DNA from: Aquiluna sp.
Lineage (GTDB): Bacteria; Actinomycetota; Actinomycetes; Actinomycetales; Microbacteriaceae
NCBI GenBank assembly: GCA_028095925.1
Contig: JAOHCW010000001.1
Coordinates: 124,001-188,000, forward strand
DNA: 64,000 nt
Reading direction: 5' to 3'
Shown here: piece after piece, positions 59,801-64,000 of the stretch
How the letters are laid out: every line of letters begins with the position of its first letter
How positions within the stretch are numbered: position 1 is the first letter of the stretch
Translations under genes and position numbers: made by a program
The notes under the pieces: generated by a model
Database searches by the model: none
Told to the model about the DNA's origin: nothing
The model's input: only the letters and a program-made list of their open reading frames with translations

Positions 59801-59982
59801 CAGAACCAGAACCAGAACCCGAGCCAGAACCGGAGATTGTCACCTACCGCGTGCAATCTGGAGACACGTTGTGGGGGATTGCAAGAAAGTTTGGGGTTCG
59901 CTCTTCAGCTCTTGCTGAGCTAAATGACATCAACAATTCCAACTACATCAGGGTTGGGCAGCTGCTACAGATTCCAAGCTGA
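56881..59982 (+). CDS. Large secreted protein: lysozyme-like domain, repeats, three LysM
   Basis: 1033 residues. Signal peptide 1-29 (ends PAEA). Residues about 55-245 form a lysozyme-like region of a family common in actinobacterial exported proteins: VEEIQAFLDS, VIHAVANACGINPKVIITTLQKEQGL (putative catalytic Glu 136), NQATANLYYYTPYTPNAAAL, FWRFYHDWFG. About 263-800 contains eight or so loose repeats like YLLVDSHKYAI, YFVDAAERRIS, LYLVDGLTNKI, LYFIQDGKKLRIS. The C-terminus has LysM domains at about 844-890, 923-968 and 988-1032, each starting YRV-x-x-GDT. Pro-Glu linkers separate them. Likely a cell-wall-bound hydrolase or remodelling factor. GTG start. Confidence 0.85.
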   Translation: MRRRFAMFTAAFMVAVGFVGLSAPQPAEAAPPGSAFDPGLIISDSVFFDFGSMTVEEIQAFLDSRVETCRAEDPAIDCLKNIRIDIPETPATTPEEVGPCAAIPAKPQATAAEVIHAVANACGINPKVIITTLQKEQGLVTSTKPTDYMYRAAMGFGCPDSDPGICGKVYVGLFNQIYRASKQLIWYGNPEGSFTYWKPGRTVAMRFNPKSSCGTKSFLLQNQATANLYYYTPYTPNAAALNNLYGSGDSCSAYGNRNFWRFYHDWFGSPVAGGYLLKSASSETFLMVDNKKYRVTDARVLASLAPLGPLGEISQPYLDSFESSGDMGQIAIDLSTQQRYLLVDSHKYAINDCQVASQFGQDCNLAVGLTSLQLTQFQDGGVLSRLIEQPDGTRYWIENASSRVVVDPLALSTVGAENSATVSMTIEQITTVQPGSALASELVMFGLTGTNDMLIASGGKTYRFVASLLGATNLSRWFTQTGVTMELQAVASTMHPETIRGFVSSPAGDTYVITAEGKLKVTDPDEWTDYVVPLTQSLIDAFPTVEAELATPAVVTSEGNKLAYFVDAAERRISTTADMTNRFLGLIDQPSTVILPQSAINTVESVGLAMAPGSIVKAAGSSTLYLVDGLTNKIQLASSSQAKSVSDSKTFTFTKSELRKLETRTGFNSIKVQCNAETYLLDRGVLYPISAEAASHFPGTAYPLDNSTCSALELSSRAVGQFIRDSRGILYFIQDGKKLRISNWTHFASLRGDGPGYVQATSYFSSKIPLGSKAPNEVQLASTTPLPTGDFGQLTFGGSIPEPAPEQSPSPAPAPAPAPTPEPEPTPEPTPEPEPEPAPEVPSEYRVAPGDTMNKIAARFSVSVSSLQALNGISNPNLIRVGQLLKIPGGQAIEPEPEPEPTPEPEPEPTPEPEPEPQPSVVEYRVQSGDTMLRIGYKFGVSPAAIQEYNSISNPNYIRVGQLLRIPLGVDAASEPEPEPEPEPEIVTYRVQSGDTLWGIARKFGVRSSALAELNDINNSNYIRVGQLLQIPS
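59281..59838 (+). repeat. Proline-glutamate linkers between LysM domains
   Basis: Three low-complexity segments made of Glu-Pro or Ala-Pro codons: 59281-59400, 59560-59640 and 59801-59838. DNA reads as near-repeats of GAGCCAGAACC-type units. They act as extended wall-spanning spacers. Such repeats are prone to length change by slippage, so the number of units may vary between strains. Confidence 0.85.
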
Positions 59983-60912
59983 GTCGACGATATCGGCCAG
60001 TGAGTGCTTGGTTTTAAAGCCAAGGGTCTGAGCAATCCGATCAACGTTTGCAACCAGTCTTGGAGGATCGCCAGCGCGTCTCTTGGTCACCTCGACCTCA
60101 AAGTCTTGGCCGCTGGCTGCCCTGAGTGCATTTAAAACCTCAAACACTGATGCCCCTTGGCCAGTTCCAACATTGAAGGTGTCGAAGGGTCTGTCGCTTC
60201 GCTCTAGGTAGTCAACGGCGGCAATGTGTGCCTGGGCAAGGTCCGAGACGTGAACATAATCTCTGATGCAGGTGCCATCTGGGGTTTGGTAGTCATCACC
60301 AAAGACCCTGGGAACTTTACCGCGCCTGACCTGTCCAATTGCAATTGGTATCAGGTTTAGCGCAGCAGTGTCTCCCATGCCCGCCTTGCCAGTTCCGGCA
60401 ACGTTGAAATAGCGAAGGTTTACCCCTCTAAGGCCCCAATTGGCGGCGTTTTTGACCATCCACTCTCCGATGAGCTTGGTTTGGCCATAGGGGTTGATTG
60501 GTGAGGTCGGGTAATCCTCTTTCACCTGCTTGGCATCTGGCATTCCGTAGGTGGCAGCCGAGGATGAGAACACTAGAGAGTCGTGTTTGGTCTCTCGCAT
60601 GGCAAGAAGTAGGTTTGCCATTCCACCGATGTTGTCTAGGAAGTAGCGCTCGGGTATTTCGACCGATTCGCCCACCTGTTTCATGGCCGCCAGGTGAATC
60701 ACGGAATCAAATTTTTGGCTTGAGAGCAGTTTGGTGAGCTTTTCGCCGGCATCCGGAGCAGCGATGTCGAGCTCTACGATCTCGGCTTCGATGCGCTCCT
60801 TGATGCCTGTGGAGAGGTTGTCGACGACAACGCACTCATGGCCTGCGGCCTGTGCAGCGTGGACAACGTGTGCACCGATGTAGCCGGCACCGCCTGTAAC
60901 AAGGATTTTCAC
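59965..60912 (-). CDS. galE: UDP-glucose 4-epimerase
   Basis: 315 residues. Interconverts UDP-glucose and UDP-galactose for wall polysaccharide. Visible: MKILVTGGAGYIGAHVV (NAD-binding), VDNLSTG, VIHLAAMKQVGES, VFSSSAATYG with catalytic Ser, SPINPYGQTKLIGE with the Tyr-xxx-Lys pair, and LRYFNVAGTGKAG. GTG start 60912. Its last 18 bases overlap the convergent LysM protein gene. Has its own promoter at 60934-60961. Confidence 0.96.
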   Translation of the reverse strand: MKILVTGGAGYIGAHVVHAAQAAGHECVVVDNLSTGIKERIEAEIVELDIAAPDAGEKLTKLLSSQKFDSVIHLAAMKQVGESVEIPERYFLDNIGGMANLLLAMRETKHDSLVFSSSAATYGMPDAKQVKEDYPTSPINPYGQTKLIGEWMVKNAANWGLRGVNLRYFNVAGTGKAGMGDTAALNLIPIAIGQVRRGKVPRVFGDDYQTPDGTCIRDYVHVSDLAQAHIAAVDYLERSDRPFDTFNVGTGQGASVFEVLNALRAASGQDFEVEVTKRRAGDPPRLVANVDRIAQTLGFKTKHSLADIVDSAWNL

Positions 60913-60933
60913 AGCTAAAGGCTACCTTGAAGG

Positions 60934-60961
60934 TTTATAAACAATTTGCAGGATTGGTCAA
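60934..60961 (-). promoter_or_regulatory. galE promoter
   Basis: On the minus strand TTGACC (60956-60961) and TATAAA (60934-60939) with a 16-base spacer, 21 bases before the galE GTG. Close to the sigma-70-type consensus. Confidence 0.65.
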
Positions 60962-60970
60962 TCTCTCAAC

Positions 60971-61000
60971 TTGACAGGTGCATACTTACACCAGTGTAAT
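60971..61000 (+). promoter_or_regulatory. whiB promoter with overlapping palindrome
   Basis: TTGACA (60971-60976) and TGTAAT (60995-61000) with an 18-base spacer, 34 bases before the whiB ATG. A perfect inverted repeat TTACAC CA GTGTAA (60986-60999) covers the -10 box, a good position for a repressor site. Back to back with the galE promoter. Confidence 0.7.
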
Positions 61001-61034
61001 TACAGCAGCAGAATTCTTTTTGAGGGGAAGCAGC

Positions 61035-61343
61035 ATGGAACAGCGTGGTCAAGTGCCTGCTAATTGGTTTGTCGATGTGCTCAAGCTGGGGGTAGCTCGA
61101 GCCTATGGAGATGACACCGAGGCAGACCCACTTGCATGGCAGGAAGATGCGCTGTGTGCCCAGACTGACCCAGAGGCTTTCTTCCCTGAAAAGGGAGGCT
61201 CTACTAGAGACGCCAAGAAGATTTGCTCCCAGTGCAGCGTTCGTTCAGAGTGCCTCGAATACGCTTTGAAGAATGATGAGCGTTTTGGGATCTGGGGTGG
61301 TCTTTCAGAGCGCGAGCGTCGCAGACTTCGCAGGCGCGCCTAA
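61035..61343 (+). CDS. whiB2: WhiB-family iron-sulfur transcription regulator (WhiB2-like)
   Basis: 102 residues from ATG 61035; the frame extends upstream past the promoter, so this start is preferred. Four cysteines bind [4Fe-4S]: 41, 64, 67 and 73 (DALCAQTDP, KKICSQCSVRSEC). FGIWGGLSERERRRLRRR is the sigma-factor/DNA contact tail. WQEDALCAQTDPEAFFPEKGG closely matches WhiB2/WhmD, which controls septation and division in actinobacteria. Family members in M. tuberculosis (whiB2, Rv3260c) also lie near manB-type genes. Promoter and palindrome lie upstream. Confidence 0.93.
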   Translation: MEQRGQVPANWFVDVLKLGVARAYGDDTEADPLAWQEDALCAQTDPEAFFPEKGGSTRDAKKICSQCSVRSECLEYALKNDERFGIWGGLSERERRRLRRRA

Positions 61344-61349
61344 TAAATC

Positions 61350-63947
61350 GTGAGCTCGCTCTCGGTAGCGGCCATTGTTGTTTCTCATGCCGCAGGCGAA
61401 TACCTAGAGAAGACGCTCCAGGATCTCGCTAATCAAACCCACCAGCTGCAGCAGGTTGTCGTTGTTGACACCGCTGGCGACGAGCAGGCGGTTTCACTCG
61501 CTGCAAGCCACGGCTTTTCTCTCATTCAGCCTGGTGACATAAAGCTTGGTGCGGCAGTAGATGCCGGCATCATGGCGCTGGGCACCTCACCAAGTTGGAT
61601 CTGGATCCTTCACGACGACTCGGCCCCGGAGCCGCAGGCACTTGAGCGCTTGGCCCGTGCCGCAGAGATTTCTCCTTCAGTTGCAGTGATTGGACCAAAG
61701 CTGCTCAGCTGGGAAAAGCCCATTGAGATTCAGCAGATGGGCCTCACACTTACCCAAACTGGAAAACCATTTTTGCTAGTTAGCCGAGAGTATGACCAGG
61801 GACAACACGACTCGACCGGAGACACATTGGCGGTCTCTACCGCAGGGATGCTGGTCTCACTAGGGCTCTGGCAAAAGCTCGGGGGTCTAAACGACGCCTC
61901 TCCAGTGTTTGCTCAGGACCTCGAGTTCTGCCTGAAGGCAAGAGCAAGCGGATTCCGGGTCATTGTTGAGGCGAGTGCAAGGGTGCATCACGCTGGGCTT
62001 TCCATGGCGGCCAAGCGTCGAAAGTCTTGGGTAGGTGGTAACAGGCGACAGGGTCTTGCTCAGGCCCACATCCACCTTGCCACCGCGACACTGCCGCTAG
62101 CGCTCGTGATACCTCTCTATCTGCTCCTGCCGCTTGCTTTCTTGGTCTCAATCCCAAAGCACCTAGTGGCCAAAGACCCAGCTCGAATTTATGGTCAGCT
62201 CACCGGTTGGCTTTGGGCATGGATCACAGCACCTAAGCGCTTTGCGGCTAGAGGGCAACTAAGAGCTAGCGGCAGTCTTTCGCCAACCAGGTCGCTTTAT
62301 GCGACAAGGGCCCAACTAGCTAGGCGACGCTCGCTTCGGTTTGAGTATGAACCGGTAGCTAGCCAAGACGAGGCAAAGGGAATCCTGGCATCGGGAGCTC
62401 TTTGGTTTACCATGCTTCCGCTGGTTGCCTCAATCCCGCTGTTTCCTTCTAGCCCAATAGGCAGCGAGAATCTCAGAGCACTAGGCCGGAGTTTTGAGTC
62501 GATCTGGATATCAACAGCGGGTTCCCTGCAGCCTTATCTTGGCGGGGTAGCGCTTCCATCGGAGCCGTTTAATTGGTTCTACCTGCTGCTTGCTCTTTTC
62601 TCACCGGCAGCGCCCTCGTTGGCACTGGCCAGCTACCTCTTCATTGCACCCGCACTTGTCTATCTCTCGGCATGGTTCCTGCTGGGAACCATCAGCCAAA
62701 AGCCGCTGGTGCGGATCATGCCAGCCCTTGTCCTCGCTCTATCTCCGCTCGTCATGGAGCTTCAGCACAGAGGCGGCGTGGTCGAGCTGACGGCTCTGGT
62801 ATCTGCCATGCTCACCGCGCGATTGTTGGTCAGCTCGGCTAACGCCTTCTCTCCAGCTCGCAGCTGGCGCTGGGTGGCCCTGGCAGGCCTAACTGGAGCT
62901 GTGCTGGCTGTCTCATCGCCGCCTCTTTTTCTGCTGGCGCTGCTGGGGTCAGTTGTGCTGATCGCGATGCGCCCATCAAGGGCGCTCGCTCTGGTTTGGT
63001 TCGGCCTTCCTGGCCTTTCGCTGCTGCTCCCATGGGTGGTTGCAACAGCTGAAATCGACATTCAGCTTGCTCTTGTTACCTCATCAGCGAGGCTTCAGCC
63101 CCTTCCGCTAGAGACAGCGTCTCTCGCGCTTCTGGGGTTGACCGCGATAGCCGCGGCACTCGCAATCGTATTTGCGAGGACCTGGCTGGCAGCAGGGGTT
63201 TGGGTCTTGGCGGGTGTGGTCGCAATCGGGCAGAGCCTGCTGCCGATTTCTGGCCTAGCTGAGTTGCCCGCTGTGCTGCTAATCCTTGGGCTAATTGCAA
63301 CCGCTGACCTTGCGAGCAAGATCACGGGCAAGTTGGCGGCTTCGCTAGCCACCATTGCGGCCATAGGAATCGGCACATTTGGCGGTTATGTACACGGATT
63401 TGCAAGTCAGCCCGATGTTTCGGCGGTTCAGGATCGGCAGCTTCCGGCGCTTGTAGTCGCATTTGCCGATGTGGATCAGATGACCAGAACCCTGAAACTC
63501 GAGGTCAGCGAGAGCATCCAAGCTGAGCTGGTTTGGGGCGACGGCATCTCTCAGGATGAGGTAAACCTTCTCTATGAGCGCACCCTGCCAGAAAGCCAGT
63601 TGTCGGTGACCCTCGCTCAACTTGCTGGGTCGCTGGTGGCCGGTAATTCCGCTGGTGTCGCAGAGCTCACGCAGGCCACATCGGTCGACTTCATCCTGCT
63701 CGCACCTACCACCCACCCAGCTCGCGCAGAGGCAGAGGTTTCACTCTCTACTCTCGCGCTACTCCAGAGCTCAGGGGAGAGTGAGTTTGGAGTCCTGTAT
63801 CGGCTCGATAAGCTGCAAGCTAGCTCCAGTGACTTATCGATCTCAGGCTTCGTAAACATCCAACTTGCGCTGCTGGCGTCCTACCTGCTGCTCGCTATCC
63901 CGACACCTGCGACCATTCGAGGCTATCGAAGGGTGCGCAGTCGATGA
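61350..63947 (+). CDS. Large membrane glycosyltransferase, GT2 type
   Basis: 865 residues. N-terminal GT-A domain (about 1-250): VAAIVVSHAAGEYLEKTLQDL, IWILHDDSAP with the metal-binding DD, AVIGPKLLSW, STAGMLVSLGLWQKLGGLN, and FAQDLEFCLKARASGFRV. From about 250 on it is a multi-spanning membrane part with more than ten helices and a polar loop of about 100 residues near 690-790. Probably transfers sugar to a lipid-linked or cell-wall acceptor; donor and acceptor unknown. GTG start 6 bases after whiB. Stop overlaps the next gene by 4 bases. Confidence 0.85.
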   Translation: MSSLSVAAIVVSHAAGEYLEKTLQDLANQTHQLQQVVVVDTAGDEQAVSLAASHGFSLIQPGDIKLGAAVDAGIMALGTSPSWIWILHDDSAPEPQALERLARAAEISPSVAVIGPKLLSWEKPIEIQQMGLTLTQTGKPFLLVSREYDQGQHDSTGDTLAVSTAGMLVSLGLWQKLGGLNDASPVFAQDLEFCLKARASGFRVIVEASARVHHAGLSMAAKRRKSWVGGNRRQGLAQAHIHLATATLPLALVIPLYLLLPLAFLVSIPKHLVAKDPARIYGQLTGWLWAWITAPKRFAARGQLRASGSLSPTRSLYATRAQLARRRSLRFEYEPVASQDEAKGILASGALWFTMLPLVASIPLFPSSPIGSENLRALGRSFESIWISTAGSLQPYLGGVALPSEPFNWFYLLLALFSPAAPSLALASYLFIAPALVYLSAWFLLGTISQKPLVRIMPALVLALSPLVMELQHRGGVVELTALVSAMLTARLLVSSANAFSPARSWRWVALAGLTGAVLAVSSPPLFLLALLGSVVLIAMRPSRALALVWFGLPGLSLLLPWVVATAEIDIQLALVTSSARLQPLPLETASLALLGLTAIAAALAIVFARTWLAAGVWVLAGVVAIGQSLLPISGLAELPAVLLILGLIATADLASKITGKLAASLATIAAIGIGTFGGYVHGFASQPDVSAVQDRQLPALVVAFADVDQMTRTLKLEVSESIQAELVWGDGISQDEVNLLYERTLPESQLSVTLAQLAGSLVAGNSAGVAELTQATSVDFILLAPTTHPARAEAEVSLSTLALLQSSGESEFGVLYRLDKLQASSSDLSISGFVNIQLALLASYLLLAIPTPATIRGYRRVRSR

Positions 63948-64000
63948 AGATCTTTGCGAGAGCTCTGCTGGCACTTCTGCTCCCAGCCCTGGTGGTTTCT
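63944..64000 (+). CDS. Exported protein, 5' fragment
   Basis: ATG 63944 overlaps the glycosyltransferase stop by 4 bases (ATGA). Only 19 codons are in the window: MKIFARALLALLLPALVVS, a basic start and long hydrophobic stretch, so a signal peptide or membrane anchor. Genes after a whiB2-glycosyltransferase pair in related actinobacteria often encode DUF5719 proteins; this is a guess from context only. Confidence 0.7.
   Translation, partial: MKIFARALLALLLPALVVS

Noticed and set aside
59281-59838. Short repeated units resembling a CRISPR array
   Set aside because: They are in-frame Pro-Glu codons of a coding region with no unique spacers and no cas genes.

Overview
The window looks like a compact chromosome segment from an actinobacterium. 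The best fit by inference is a small-genome freshwater Microbacteriaceae (Luna-type) lineage. Evidence: a WhiB-family regulator, the acyl-CoA carboxylase epsilon subunit, a biotin carboxylase-BCCP fusion, a PerM/DUF6350 membrane protein between sucD and purN, moderate-to-high GC, many GTG and TTG starts, and dense packing. Neighbouring genes commonly overlap by 1-4 bases, and no gap without a gene exceeds about 180 bases. I see no rRNA, tRNA, insertion sequence, phage or CRISPR array.

Layout. 1-3.7 kb: end of sucD, PerM-like protein, purN, purH. 3.7-7.3 kb: a heterodimeric ABC exporter with one degenerate ATP site. 7.3-8.7 kb (minus): lipoprotein alpha-amylase of the animal-like type. 8.8-13.4 kb: icd with strong terminators, a truncated secreted-protein remnant, then one-carbon genes purU, glyA and folD. 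13.4-19.3 kb (minus): YceD/DUF177, coaD, kynA-kynU (tryptophan to anthranilate), a half-size ABC exporter and an orphan N6-type methyltransferase. 19.3-22 kb: a three-gene ABC-2 exporter. 22-25.5 kb (minus): riboflavin operon ribD-ribE-ribBA-ribH led by an FMN riboswitch with a visible ribosome-site-sequestering hairpin. 25.6-31.2 kb (minus): sdhCDAB, a Rieske lipoprotein, xth and trpS.

31.3-40.5 kb: manC, then a nucleoside uptake and breakdown operon (BMP-type binding lipoprotein, terminator, ATPase, two permeases, cdd, deoA, add). 40.5-41.5 kb: an orphan PTS EIIB and a split-barrel flavoprotein. 41.5-47.8 kb: phosphohexomutase, punA, lpdA, accA, maf. 47.8-51.8 kb: RNA methyltransferase, response regulator, sensor kinase and a kinase-like membrane protein of unknown role. 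51.8-52 kb: an unusually hairpin-rich intergenic stretch ending in a minus-strand terminator. 52-56.2 kb: accE, accD, birA, purK, purE. 56.3-60 kb: a lipoprotein and a 1033-residue secreted protein with a lysozyme-like domain and three LysM repeats. 60-64 kb: galE, whiB, a large membrane glycosyltransferase and the start of a further exported protein.

How the genes fit together. The right half keeps, in order, a core block known from Mycobacterium tuberculosis (sdh, cdd, deoA, add, pmmB, PNP, lpdA, accA3, maf, accE5, accD5, birA, purK, purE), with lineage-specific insertions: the BMP transporter and the kinase cluster. Together the genes indicate a heterotroph that scavenges nucleosides and starch-like glucans, degrades tryptophan, and makes its own purines and flavins. 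The least explained elements are the structured intergenic stretch near 51.8-51.95 kb, the third gene of the two-component cluster, the orphan EIIB and the orphan methyltransferase.
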